From RGIG8244 sp045639325 (lineage in GTDB: Bacteria > Verrucomicrobiota > Lentisphaeria > Victivallales > UBA1829): a DNA stretch of 64,000 nucleotides. The notes beneath the pieces were generated by a model. That model saw nothing but the letters and a program-made list of their open reading frames with translations. It was not told the DNA's origin and searched no databases. The stretch's first letter is position 1; each line of letters starts with the position of its first letter. Location of the stretch: contig JAZUCU010000002.1 in the NCBI GenBank assembly GCA_045639325.1, positions 62,001-126,000 of the forward strand, in the 5' to 3' direction. A program made the translations under genes and the position numbers. Positions 41,157 to 49,318 of the stretch are shown piece by piece.

Positions 41157-42815
41157 TCAATCTTCGCCCAATTCTTTTAACCGCTTCATTGCGCCCTCAT
41201 TACCACGGGCTGCAGCTTTGCGATACCAGCGGACGGCTTCGGCAACATCTTTAGAAACACCTTTGCCAAATTCATAACAGTATCCCAAGTTGCATTGAGC
41301 GTAAGCATTCCCCTGGTCCGCAGCCTTACGATACCATTTCACAGCTTCACTATAATCTTGTACTACACCAATACCTTTATCATAACAGTAGCCCAAGTTG
41401 CATTGAGCACTGGCATTTCCCTGTTCCGCAGCCTTGCGATACCAGTTTACGGCTTCACTTAAATCTTTTGATACGCCATCACCATTTTCATAACAAATAG
41501 CCAAGCCGTTTTGTGCTGCAGCATACCCCTGCTCCGCGGATTTACGATACAATCTAACGGCTTCACTTAAATCTTTTGAAACACCATCACCATTTTTATA
41601 ACAGTACCCTAAACTATATTGAGCGTAAGCATTCCCCTGCTCCGCAGCCTTGCGATACCACTTCACAGCTTCGGCATAATTCTTACACACTCCAAGTCGC
41701 CCATAATAATAACAATCTGCCAAACCTTTTTGCGCATCCACATCACCCTGTTCCGCAGCTTTACGATATTTCCGCTCCGCTTCTGTTGTATAAGTAACGG
41801 ACGCAGGTTGCGGTGCAGGCGCAGATTCATTACTCAAAAAATTATATACTGCAACACCCGCAAGCAACAAAACACCAAGGGTAAGACATATCCATGCCGG
41901 ATTGGATTTTTTCGTTTTTACAGTTTCTATTGTCTTATGAACAAGTGCATCAGCAAAGGCTTTACAAGAAGGATAACGGTCTTCCGGCTTCTTGCTCAAG
42001 GCTTTGGCTACCGCTTTTGCAATGGCAGGCGAAACATTTTGCAACGGCGCAGGAACTACGTTCAAAACACAATGACGGACGTTATCTTTATCCGGACTGT
42101 CGAATGGCGGCGTTCCGGCAAAAATTTCATATAATGTCGCAGCAAGAGCATATTGATCGGATGGTGCTTCCTGCGGCATGCAAAGCCATTGTTCAGGAGA
42201 CATATAGGGAATCGTTCCGCTGGTATCATCCGTTTTTACCATGGTGACACGGGACAGACTGGAATGAATCTGCGCCGCAAGACCGAAATCCAGCAATTTA
42301 ATATCGCCGTTACGGTCTACAAAAATATTGGCAGGTTTGATATCACGGTGGATGATTTTGTTTGCATGTGCATAATCAAGGGCATCAGCAATCTGCCGGA
42401 CCAGCCGGATAACCAAATCTTCGCTGAATCGACCTTCCTGTTTCTGACGACGCAGATAATAACGCAGTTCTTCTCCGGCAACATACTCCATTACAAGGAA
42501 ATAATTACCGGTAACACGATCGCGTTCCAGACTGTTGTAATTCGCGATATAGGGATGATGCAGTTTATAGACGAGCTGAAAATTCTCTTTGATTTCATCC
42601 ATTTCCCAGCCGCTCGCAGATAACTCAGGGGACAACGTTTTAATCGCGACTTCAATCCCTGCGACCTTATCCATACAGCGGTAAACGACCCCCATGCCGC
42701 CTTTGCCTAATGTTCCCAATATTTCAAAACGATCCTGAAGGATATCGCCAACTTCATAAAGTCCCTGCTCACGCCGTGCACGTTTCCCCATCACGGTTTG
42801 TTCATAATCTGACAT
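41157..42815 (-). CDS. Ser/Thr protein kinase with transmembrane helix and five Sel1-like repeats
   Basis: A 552-residue protein; ATG 42815 is assumed, with TTG 42824 as alternative, both after GGAGG. The kinase domain (~22-285) is complete: GTLGKGGMGVVYR, VAIKTLS, IIHRDIKPANIFV, LLDFGLAAQ, GTIPYMSPEQW. A membrane helix lies at ~305-325 (AWICLTLGVLLLAGVAVYNF). Residues ~345-552 are five 36-residue Sel1 repeats (AVKWYRKAAEQGNAYAQ, LGYCYKNGDGVSKD), probably on the outer face. Sel1 repeats bind proteins or peptidoglycan-related ligands, so they may be the sensor. It stands alone with its own promoter and terminator. Confidence 0.9.
   Translation of the reverse strand: MSDYEQTVMGKRARREQGLYEVGDILQDRFEILGTLGKGGMGVVYRCMDKVAGIEVAIKTLSPELSASGWEMDEIKENFQLVYKLHHPYIANYNSLERDRVTGNYFLVMEYVAGEELRYYLRRQKQEGRFSEDLVIRLVRQIADALDYAHANKIIHRDIKPANIFVDRNGDIKLLDFGLAAQIHSSLSRVTMVKTDDTSGTIPYMSPEQWLCMPQEAPSDQYALAATLYEIFAGTPPFDSPDKDNVRHCVLNVVPAPLQNVSPAIAKAVAKALSKKPEDRYPSCKAFADALVHKTIETVKTKKSNPAWICLTLGVLLLAGVAVYNFLSNESAPAPQPASVTYTTEAERKYRKAAEQGDVDAQKGLADCYYYGRLGVCKNYAEAVKWYRKAAEQGNAYAQYSLGYCYKNGDGVSKDLSEAVRLYRKSAEQGYAAAQNGLAICYENGDGVSKDLSEAVNWYRKAAEQGNASAQCNLGYCYDKGIGVVQDYSEAVKWYRKAADQGNAYAQCNLGYCYEFGKGVSKDVAEAVRWYRKAAARGNEGAMKRLKELGED
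41180..41760 (-). repeat. Five tandem 108-bp Sel1-encoding repeats
   Basis: Units of 36 codons built on AVxWYRKAAEQGNAxAQxxLGYCY. Pieces such as the codons for the block GDGVSKDLSEAV recur nearly unchanged, so the array has expanded by duplication. Boundaries are approximate. Confidence 0.8.
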
Positions 42816-42867
42816 AATATACAATATCCTCCATTCCCGGATTTTTCTAATAAAATATAATCGTTAT

Positions 42868-42895
42868 AATATAACAACTTTACGCAAAGAATCAA
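42868..42895 (-). promoter_or_regulatory. Predicted promoter of the Sel1-repeat kinase gene
   Basis: On the minus strand TTGATT (42895-42890), 16-bp spacer, TATATT (42873-42868), about 52 bp before the start. Confidence 0.55.
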
Positions 42896-42928
42896 GTATA
42901 TTTTCTTCTCATTCCAGCAAAAAACAAT

Positions 42929-42967
42929 AAAAAAACCGTCCACCGGAAATACATCCGATGAACGGTT
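42929..42967 (-). terminator. Rho-independent terminator of gdhA
   Basis: On the minus strand AACCGTTCATCGGA pairs over 14 bp with TCCGGTGGACGGTT (two wobbles), followed by TTTTT. Confidence 0.85.
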
Positions 42968-43000
42968 GGAATTTTACTTGATCAAATCAAGCGGCAGGAA

Positions 43001-44347
43001 TTACCATCCCTGAGCGATCATAGCATCGGCAACCTTGCGGAAACCTGCGATGTTAGCACCGGCAACGTAGTTGATCTTGCCATCTTCTTCGCCGTTGGCA
43101 ACGCAAGCTTCGTGGATACCAGTCATGATGGAGTGGAGTCTTGCATCGACTTCTTCTGCTGTCCAGTAGCAGTGACCTGCGTTCTGAGACATTTCGAGGC
43201 AGGAAGTTGCTACGCCGCCAGCGTTGACAGCTTTACCGGGAGCGAAGGGAATGCCGTTGCTCTGGAAGCATGCGATAGCTTCGGGTGTGCAACCCATGTT
43301 GGAGACTTCAGCAACCCATTTGATCTTGTTGGCGACCAATGTAGCAGCATCATCACCATTGAGTTCGTTCTGGATAGCGCAGGGCATTGCGATGTCTGCA
43401 TCTGCTTCCCAGGGTTTGCGACCGGCGAAGAATTTGCTGCCTGCGAATTTTTCTGCATAGGGAGCAACGATATCTTTACCGCTGGAACGGAGTTCGAGCA
43501 TGTATGCAACTTTATCGAAGTTGAGACCGTCTTCGTCGAGGATGTAACCATCGGGACCGGAAATTGTGACAACTTTAGCACCGAGCTGAGTTGCTTTGAG
43601 AGCTGCGCCCCATGCAACGTTACCGAAACCGGAAATAGCAATGCGTTTGCCGGCGATTTCCTGGTTCTGTCTTGCCAGCATGTGCTGTACGAAGTAGATA
43701 GCACCGAAACCAGTTGCTTCAGAACGGACGAGAGAACCGCCCCAGCCGAGACCTTTACCTGTCAGAACGCCGTTGAACATGTTGGCAAGGCGTTTGTACT
43801 GACCGAAGAGGTAACCGATTTCACGGGCACCGACGCCGATGTCACCGGCAGGCACGTCTGTGTCAGGACCGATGTGACGGAAGAGTTCGCGCATGAAAGC
43901 GTTGCAGAAGTTCATGACTTCCAGGTCTGTTTTGCCTTTGGGATTGAAGTCGGAACCACCTTTGCCACCGCCCATGGGGAGAGTGGTCAGAGCGTTTTTG
44001 AACATCTGTTCGAAGCCGAGGAACTTCAGAACGGAGAGGTTTACTGTGGGATGGAAGCGGAGACCGCCTTTGTACGGACCGAGTGCGCTGTTGAACTGGA
44101 CGCGGTAGCCGTTATTGATCTGCAGTTCGCCATTGGCATCTGTCCAGGGAACCTGGAACTGGATGATGCGTTCCGGAACAACGATGCGTTCCAGAATCTT
44201 GTTCTGTTCGTACTTCGGATTTGCATCCAGAAGGGGAGTGAGGGATTCGAAAACTTCGGTCACACTCTGAATAAATTCTTTTTCCCAGGGGTACTTGGCG
44301 ACGACACATTCCTGAAGGATGCGTTCTGCGTAAGCATTCATTTTCAT
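43001..44347 (-). CDS. gdhA: Glutamate dehydrogenase, NADP-type
   Basis: A 448-residue enzyme, likely hexameric, that fixes ammonia onto 2-oxoglutarate. ATG 44347 follows AAGGAATC; the longer frame is not needed. QVPWTDANGELQINNGYRVQ, GPYKGGLRFHPTVNL, the catalytic-lysine region LPMGGGKGGSDFNPKG, and the nucleotide-binding RIAISGFGNVAWGAALK near 235 are conserved. The sequence and length fit NADP-dependent GdhA of the E. coli type. It feeds glutamate to the arg, pro and gad systems found in the window. Confidence 0.96.
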   Translation of the reverse strand: MKMNAYAERILQECVVAKYPWEKEFIQSVTEVFESLTPLLDANPKYEQNKILERIVVPERIIQFQVPWTDANGELQINNGYRVQFNSALGPYKGGLRFHPTVNLSVLKFLGFEQMFKNALTTLPMGGGKGGSDFNPKGKTDLEVMNFCNAFMRELFRHIGPDTDVPAGDIGVGAREIGYLFGQYKRLANMFNGVLTGKGLGWGGSLVRSEATGFGAIYFVQHMLARQNQEIAGKRIAISGFGNVAWGAALKATQLGAKVVTISGPDGYILDEDGLNFDKVAYMLELRSSGKDIVAPYAEKFAGSKFFAGRKPWEADADIAMPCAIQNELNGDDAATLVANKIKWVAEVSNMGCTPEAIACFQSNGIPFAPGKAVNAGGVATSCLEMSQNAGHCYWTAEEVDARLHSIMTGIHEACVANGEEDGKINYVAGANIAGFRKVADAMIAQGW

Positions 44348-44415
44348 ATTACAGATTCCTTTGGTTGGGGTGGGCAAACCTTTTGCCAAACCCGGTTATT
44401 GTTTAATGATACTGT

Positions 44416-44443
44416 AATCTATCCCTCAAAATGAATATGTCAA
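44416..44443 (-). promoter_or_regulatory. Predicted gdhA promoter
   Basis: On the minus strand TTGACA (44443-44438), 16-bp spacer, TAGATT (44421-44416); the -35 is consensus. Confidence 0.6.
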
Positions 44444-44699
44444 GAAGAAAATACAAGAAAATTGCATTTTTTTCTAAAATTTTTCCGAAATCCGTATAAC
44501 TGTGACACAGATGTCATTTTTTGACATTTTTGTCTTTTCATTATCCATCAATAAGTTACAAAATCTTATTTTTTGATTTTTTACATTTTTGTAAAAGATT
44601 ACACAAAACAGTAAGATTTTACAATGAGATTTCTCATACCGATCCATATAAAAAATCTTCCAGGTTTCTGTTTTTTTGTTAAAAAAGATACTTTTAAAT

Positions 44700-44728
44700 T
44701 TGAAACTTCACATGTAATGTGATATGTT
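44700..44728 (+). promoter_or_regulatory. Predicted glgC promoter with operator-like palindrome in the spacer
   Basis: TTGAAA (44700-44705), 17-bp spacer, TATGTT (44723-44728). The spacer contains the perfect inverted repeat TCACAT-GTA-ATGTGA (44708-44722), a good place for a repressor. Confidence 0.6.
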
Positions 44729-44785
44729 ACCGCATATCAAATTGAAACCGTAAAAACCATGATGATATGGAGAAAGGATTTTTTA

Positions 44786-46111
44786 ATGAGAGCTTCTATT
44801 CTTGCAATGATCCTTGCCGGTGGAGAAGGTACACGCCTTGCACCTCTTACCGACCAGCGCGCTAAACCTTCTGTGCCGTTCGGTGGTAAATACCGCATTA
44901 TCGACTTCGTTCTGAGTAACTTTGTTAATAGCGGAATTGACAGTATCTTTGTGATCACCCAGTTCAAATCTCAGAGTTTGATGGAGCATATCATCAACGG
45001 TTGGAATATCGCCAGCAGCCAGGTCCGCGGCAGATTCATCATCCCCGTACCCGCACAGATGCAGACGGAAGACCGCACCTGGTATCGCGGAACAGCTGAC
45101 GCTATTTATCAGAACGTACACCTGATCGAAGACTTCCGTCCTGACCTGATCTGCGTATTCGGCGGCGACCACATTTATCGTATGGACGTGAGCCAGATGG
45201 TTGACTTCCACCTGGAAAAGAATGCAATTGCATCCGTCGCAGCGATTCCCGTCCCCATTGCAGAAGCACATCAATTCGGGATCATTGAAGTGGATAAAGA
45301 CTGGCGCATTACCGGATTCCAGGAAAAACCTGCCAACCCCACTCCCCTGCCCGATGACCCGACCATGTGTCTCGCCTCCATGGGCAATTACATTTTCGGT
45401 GCGGATGACATTATTTCCCTGCTGAAAAATGACCATCTGGATACGGCAAGCAGTCACGACTTCGGAAAGAATATCATCCCGACACTTGTCGATACCGGTC
45501 GTCTCTACGCCTATAACTTCTATATGAATAAGATTCCGGGACAGGCAGAAAATGAAAAACCGTACTGGAAAGATGTGGGAACGCTCCGCGCTTATTTTGA
45601 AGCGAACATGGACCTGCGTTCCACACATCCGCAGCTGGATTTGTATAACGAAAAATGGCCGATTTACAACTATCACTTCAGTCTCCCGCCCGCTAAATTC
45701 GTGCATAACGAAGAAGTGGACCGCCATGGTTTGCCCCGCATCGGCAAAGCCATCAATTCACTGGTGTGCGACGGCTGTATTGTTTCCGGCTCCACGGTTA
45801 CCAACTCCGTTCTGTTCAATCAGGTTTCAGTTCACAGTTACGCAACCGTTCACAACTGTATTCTGCTGAATGACGTAGATGTGGGCGAGAACTGCCGTAT
45901 CCGCAATGCCATCATTGACAAACACAACATGATTCCACCGGGAACAACCATCGGTTATAATCACGATGAAGATGCCAGACGTTATTACGTGCTTGATATG
46001 GAACCGGATCAATACGGTAATCCCCAGTGGTTGACCGTGATCCCGAAAGACCGGCACAACCTGAATCTTGAATTGCCGAAGAGTTTCGAAACCCATGAAC
46101 ATCACGACTGA
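44786..46111 (+). CDS. glgC: Glucose-1-phosphate adenylyltransferase (ADP-glucose pyrophosphorylase)
   Basis: A 441-residue enzyme that makes ADP-glucose for glycogen. ATG 44786 follows GGAGAAAGG. MILAGGEGTRLAPLTDQRAK near the N-terminus is the nucleotide-binding loop; RIIDFVLSNFVNSGI, WYRGTADAIYQN and FGGDHIYRMD are the catalytic core; GIIEVDKDWRITGFQEKP follows. The C-terminal third (~300-440) is a left-handed beta-helix (IVSGSTVTNSVLFNQ). It leads a four-gene run (HD, APH-fold kinase, HAD) with overlaps. No glycogen synthase or branching enzyme is nearby. Confidence 0.95.
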   Translation: MRASILAMILAGGEGTRLAPLTDQRAKPSVPFGGKYRIIDFVLSNFVNSGIDSIFVITQFKSQSLMEHIINGWNIASSQVRGRFIIPVPAQMQTEDRTWYRGTADAIYQNVHLIEDFRPDLICVFGGDHIYRMDVSQMVDFHLEKNAIASVAAIPVPIAEAHQFGIIEVDKDWRITGFQEKPANPTPLPDDPTMCLASMGNYIFGADDIISLLKNDHLDTASSHDFGKNIIPTLVDTGRLYAYNFYMNKIPGQAENEKPYWKDVGTLRAYFEANMDLRSTHPQLDLYNEKWPIYNYHFSLPPAKFVHNEEVDRHGLPRIGKAINSLVCDGCIVSGSTVTNSVLFNQVSVHSYATVHNCILLNDVDVGENCRIRNAIIDKHNMIPPGTTIGYNHDEDARRYYVLDMEPDQYGNPQWLTVIPKDRHNLNLELPKSFETHEHHD

Positions 46112-46757
46112 GCAGGCCCTGTGGCAGAAACTTTATGCCATTGTTGAAAAAGAGCTTGCTGACGGACCGGGATGTCACGATTTTGCCCACATTCTCCGGG
46201 TATTGCATAATGCAGAACGCATTGCAGAATCGGAAGATGTAAAGAATCTTTTTGCACTCCGGGTCGGCGCATTGCTTCATGATATCGCACGTCCGGAGGA
46301 ACAACATTCCAACGGCAAGCTCTGTCATGCACAGATCGGCGCTGATAAAGCTGCGGACATCTTGCGTCAATGCGGCTGCGGAGACGAAAGTTTCATCTCC
46401 CTTGTTTCCAACATCGTCCGCTCCCATCGTTACCGTGGCGACACTACGCCGGAAACGCTGGAAGAACGGATTGTTTACGATGCAGATAAACTGGACAGTC
46501 TGGGTGCATTCGGCGTTGCCCGGTCATTCCATTTTGCCGGGCGTATCGGGGCGCGTTTACACAACACGCAAGAGGAAGCAATCAATTCGGAAGCATACAG
46601 CCGGGAAGATACCGCCTATCGGGAATATCTGGTGAAACTGCGTTATCTGCCGGAAAAGATGTTGACATCGACCGGTGCGGAGCTGGCAAAGAAGCGTGCA
46701 GAATTCATGTTTGCTTTTTTTGATGAGTTGGAAAAGGAATCCATAGCACAGGAATAA
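46095..46757 (+). CDS. HD-domain phosphohydrolase
   Basis: A 220-residue protein; ATG 46095 lies inside the last codons of glgC (17-bp overlap). The HD motif set is present: GCHDFAHILRVLHNAERIA (first histidine and HD-like), ALLHDIARPEE (HD pair), VSNIVRSHRYRGDTTPETLE (histidine) and VYDADKLDSLGAFG (last aspartate). These are the four metal-binding positions of the HD superfamily, so a metal-dependent phosphohydrolase is expected. The exact substrate (nucleotide or other phosphoester) is unknown. YedJ-like hydrolases look similar. Confidence 0.82.
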   Translation: MNITTEQALWQKLYAIVEKELADGPGCHDFAHILRVLHNAERIAESEDVKNLFALRVGALLHDIARPEEQHSNGKLCHAQIGADKAADILRQCGCGDESFISLVSNIVRSHRYRGDTTPETLEERIVYDADKLDSLGAFGVARSFHFAGRIGARLHNTQEEAINSEAYSREDTAYREYLVKLRYLPEKMLTSTGAELAKKRAEFMFAFFDELEKESIAQE

Positions 46758-46775
46758 ATCAGGAGTTCGTTTATT

Positions 46776-47765
46776 ATGGAATATATCGGGCATTTGGATA
46801 ATAATGATCCACTTTCGGAATATCTCAAACATGATATTTTTCCGCAAATCGGCTGCAGCGGCGCCGAGGGAATCCGCGTATTTTCCACAAATGGCTCTAA
46901 TGACGTGTATATTTATGAGGATCGGCAGACTTGTAAAAGAGTGGTCGGCAAATTCTATTATTCACCGAAAAAAGATAATTGGGAACAGGCGGGACGTCTT
47001 CTTGACCGGGAATGTTTCAACACAAATCTGTTCCGTTCCTTCCTCGGCGAACACCATTATGCCGCACGGATTCTGGGCAGAAAAGATGAAATGAACCGTC
47101 TGCTGGTGGTGGAATATTGTTACGGCGAACCGCTCGACAATATCATCATGCGCTGCATCAACAATGGGGAACGGGAACTGCTTTTTGAAAAATTACGTGC
47201 ACTGGCTTATTTCCTGGCAACAATACATAACCGGTCAGCGCAGGAACATACGGTCGACTTCCATTATTGCTGTCATTACACCCATACCATGATAACCTGT
47301 CTTCAGGGTAAAATTCCGGATTCCACCATTGAATCTCTGCGGAGAAAATGCGAAGACTGGAGAAATGATCCCCGGATGTGGCAGGATCGTACCGTATTGG
47401 TGCACGGCGATGCCACGCCATCCAATTTCTTTTTCGGCGATGGTATGTATGTGATCACTTTTGATTTGGAACGGGTCAAGTGGACGGATCGGATTTTTGA
47501 TGTCGGCAGAATCGTCGGTGAATTGCAGCATTTCTTTCTGCGCAGTACCGGGGATAAAAATAATGCGGAACCGTTTATTCAATATTTTCTTCAGGAATAT
47601 GCCTGGCACTTCCCGGATCAGCCGGAAACATTCCAGTCTATCACAGCACGAATTCCGTTCCACATGGGCACAACGTTGTTACGCATAGCAAGAAATTCTT
47701 ATCTGGATCAGGATTACCGGATGCAGCTGGTTTCGGCGGCAAAAGAATGTTTGAGGAGAAAATGA
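46776..47765 (+). CDS. APH-fold small-molecule kinase (phosphotransferase enzyme family)
   Basis: A 329-residue protein of the aminoglycoside-phosphotransferase/choline-kinase fold. The active loop is VLVHGDATPSNFFFGDGMYV near residue 210 and the metal motif VITFDLERVKWTDRIFDVG follows near 228. MEYIGHLDNNDPLSEYL and the KRVVGKFYY lysine strand form the N-lobe. The family phosphorylates sugars, choline, homoserine or antibiotics. The neighbourhood (glgC, HD, HAD) points to sugar metabolism rather than resistance. It starts 18 bp after the HD gene. Confidence 0.75.
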   Translation: MEYIGHLDNNDPLSEYLKHDIFPQIGCSGAEGIRVFSTNGSNDVYIYEDRQTCKRVVGKFYYSPKKDNWEQAGRLLDRECFNTNLFRSFLGEHHYAARILGRKDEMNRLLVVEYCYGEPLDNIIMRCINNGERELLFEKLRALAYFLATIHNRSAQEHTVDFHYCCHYTHTMITCLQGKIPDSTIESLRRKCEDWRNDPRMWQDRTVLVHGDATPSNFFFGDGMYVITFDLERVKWTDRIFDVGRIVGELQHFFLRSTGDKNNAEPFIQYFLQEYAWHFPDQPETFQSITARIPFHMGTTLLRIARNSYLDQDYRMQLVSAAKECLRRK

Positions 47766-48490
47766 GGATGATTAAAGGTTTATTGTTTGATATCAACGGC
47801 ACAATCACGGACATTCTGACCAATGAATGTGATGATCAGGTCTACCGTGTCACTGCGAATTTTCTTTCTTATTATGGCGTAATGATTGAGCCGTGGAAAT
47901 TGAAAGATGCGTATTTTGAATTGAATAAAAAACAGCGTCATGAAAGCAAAGAGGAATTCCCCGAATTCAATGTCGGGCAGATTTTTTACGAAATCATCCA
48001 GGATCATAAAACGATTGAGATTAAAGATATTGCTCAGCTTGCTGACAGTGCCGCGATTGTTTTCCGCGCCTCCACCCGTTTTCAGTTAAAGCCATACGAA
48101 TGTGTGAACGATGTCCTTGCATCATTACAAGATCAATATATCATGGGGATTTTATCGGACGGGCAGTCGTTATGGGCATTGCCGGAACTCCGGGCTGCCG
48201 GTTTGGAAAAATATTTTACATCATTTACGGTATCGGGGGACTACGGATTCCGGAAACCGGATCCGCGTTTTTATGATATTGCATTGAAAAAGATGGGGTT
48301 ATCACCGGAAGAAGTTTTATATATCGGGAATGATATGTATCGGGATATTTATGGAGCCCATGAAGCGGGAATGAAAACTGTATTTTTCAAATCGAATCAG
48401 GGCGATCATGAAAAACACGGGGCAGAACCTGATTATATTATTTATCATTTCAGTGAACTGCCCCGCGCAATCAAATTTCTTTCTGAATGA
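47762..48490 (+). CDS. HAD-superfamily hydrolase
   Basis: A 242-residue protein; ATG 47762 overlaps the kinase stop as ATGA. HAD motif I is FDINGTITD (nucleophile Asp with Asn-Gly), motif II is GILSDGQS, motif III lysine lies in FRKPDPRFYDIALK and motif IV is YIGNDMYRDIYGAHEAG. The helical cap follows motif I (residues ~20-90), as in subfamily I phosphatases such as phosphoglycolate or YjjG-type enzymes. Asn in place of the usual second Asp (DxDGT) is seen in some phosphatases and dehalogenases. It is the last gene of the glgC group and ends 10 bp from the head-module gene on the other strand. Confidence 0.85.
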   Translation: MRMIKGLLFDINGTITDILTNECDDQVYRVTANFLSYYGVMIEPWKLKDAYFELNKKQRHESKEEFPEFNVGQIFYEIIQDHKTIEIKDIAQLADSAAIVFRASTRFQLKPYECVNDVLASLQDQYIMGILSDGQSLWALPELRAAGLEKYFTSFTVSGDYGFRKPDPRFYDIALKKMGLSPEEVLYIGNDMYRDIYGAHEAGMKTVFFKSNQGDHEKHGAEPDYIIYHFSELPRAIKFLSE

Positions 48491-48500
48491 GAAAGCTCAA

Positions 48501-48851
48501 TCAGGCATTTGATTCTGTATAACTGTGAAGTGTTGCGTTATCCGCGGTGGAACCTTCGATCGAGAAAGTTGCCGCGCCGGTGTTGCTTTCATCCACAGAT
48601 GTGGCATTAACGCCGTATGTTACACCGCCATACGTAAGAGAATCGCCGGCTTTCACCGTCAAATCTGCACTGTCCATCACGCCGGAAAGAGTCACTTTCT
48701 GTTCGCGGGAATAATACCATTTATCGGTAACCGTGCCATGCTCATCCCGAGCCTCGGCAGTCTTGGCGGAAGTTTCACGTTTCACAGCATTCAGGATACA
48801 GCCTGTAATGCCGCCGTCTGAACTGGAAATAATTCCGAATTGTCTGGGCAT
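48501..48851 (-). CDS. Small protein of the phage-like head module, unknown function
   Basis: A 116-residue protein with AAAAAGG before ATG 48851. The sequence (VKRETSAKTAEARDEHGTVT, QKVTLSGVMDSADLTVKAGD, SLTYGGVTYGVNATSVDESN) predicts an all-beta fold like small phage head or tail-tube proteins, but I do not recognise a family. It is the last gene of the leftward head module and stops 10 bp from the HAD gene stop. It is intact, with no frameshift. Confidence 0.6.
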   Translation of the reverse strand: MPRQFGIISSSDGGITGCILNAVKRETSAKTAEARDEHGTVTDKWYYSREQKVTLSGVMDSADLTVKAGDSLTYGGVTYGVNATSVDESNTGAATFSIEGSTADNATLHSYTESNA

Positions 48852-48877
48852 AATGAAACCTTTTTTGTTATAAAGTA

Positions 48878-49282
48878 TTAAAAATCTTTGAGATTCTTTC
48901 TGGTGAAGACCGGCATATCCATTTCCAGAAATGAAACTTGGGAATGGAGACTTTTTTCTGCACCCGGAATGCCGAATTGCTCTTTCCGGATTTCTGCCAA
49001 TCTCGCACGAACCTGCTCCACACGGTTCTTGATTTTTTCACTGAACCGTGAACCTGCCGTCCGCGCATATGCACGTTCTTCGGCTAAAGTCAAAGTCCAG
49101 CCTTTCAATAACGGCAATGCCTGTTCTGCTGTAATCGGGACCTGGTAAAACATCATCAAAGTACCATCGATTTCAGCTTGTGCATCCTGAATATCCTGCA
49201 CAGAGACAGTGGGATCCGGATAAATTTCCGCGAATGTGCTGCCCAATCGGATTTTGAGATCATTTTCTGTTGCGTATGTCAT
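48878..49282 (-). CDS. Mu gp36-like head-tail adaptor protein (DUF1320 type)
   Basis: A 134-residue protein. ATG 49282 is preferred because GGAG lies six bases upstream; ATG 49294 lacks this. MTYATENDLKIRLG, then IQDAQAEIDGTLMMFYQVPI and ALPLLKGWTLTLAEERAY follow the gp36/DUF1320 layout (Y.T..DL..R.G ... A...A..EID.YL..RY..PL). In Mu-like phages this protein joins head and tail. It follows the capsid gene by 36 bp. The C-terminal helix is more charged than in Mu. Confidence 0.75.
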   Translation of the reverse strand: MTYATENDLKIRLGSTFAEIYPDPTVSVQDIQDAQAEIDGTLMMFYQVPITAEQALPLLKGWTLTLAEERAYARTAGSRFSEKIKNRVEQVRARLAEIRKEQFGIPGAEKSLHSQVSFLEMDMPVFTRKNLKDF

Positions 49283-49318
49283 GTCGTTCTCCATCAGAAT
49301 AATGAATAATCAATTTTT

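Larger units (their letters stand above)
44348..44785. other. Divergent gene-free stretch between gdhA and glgC
   Basis: Very AT-rich, 438 bp, with the gdhA promoter at its left and the glgC promoter at its right. The middle (44450-44690) holds many poly-T tracts and no coding frame or RNA motif that I recognise. Confidence 0.6.
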
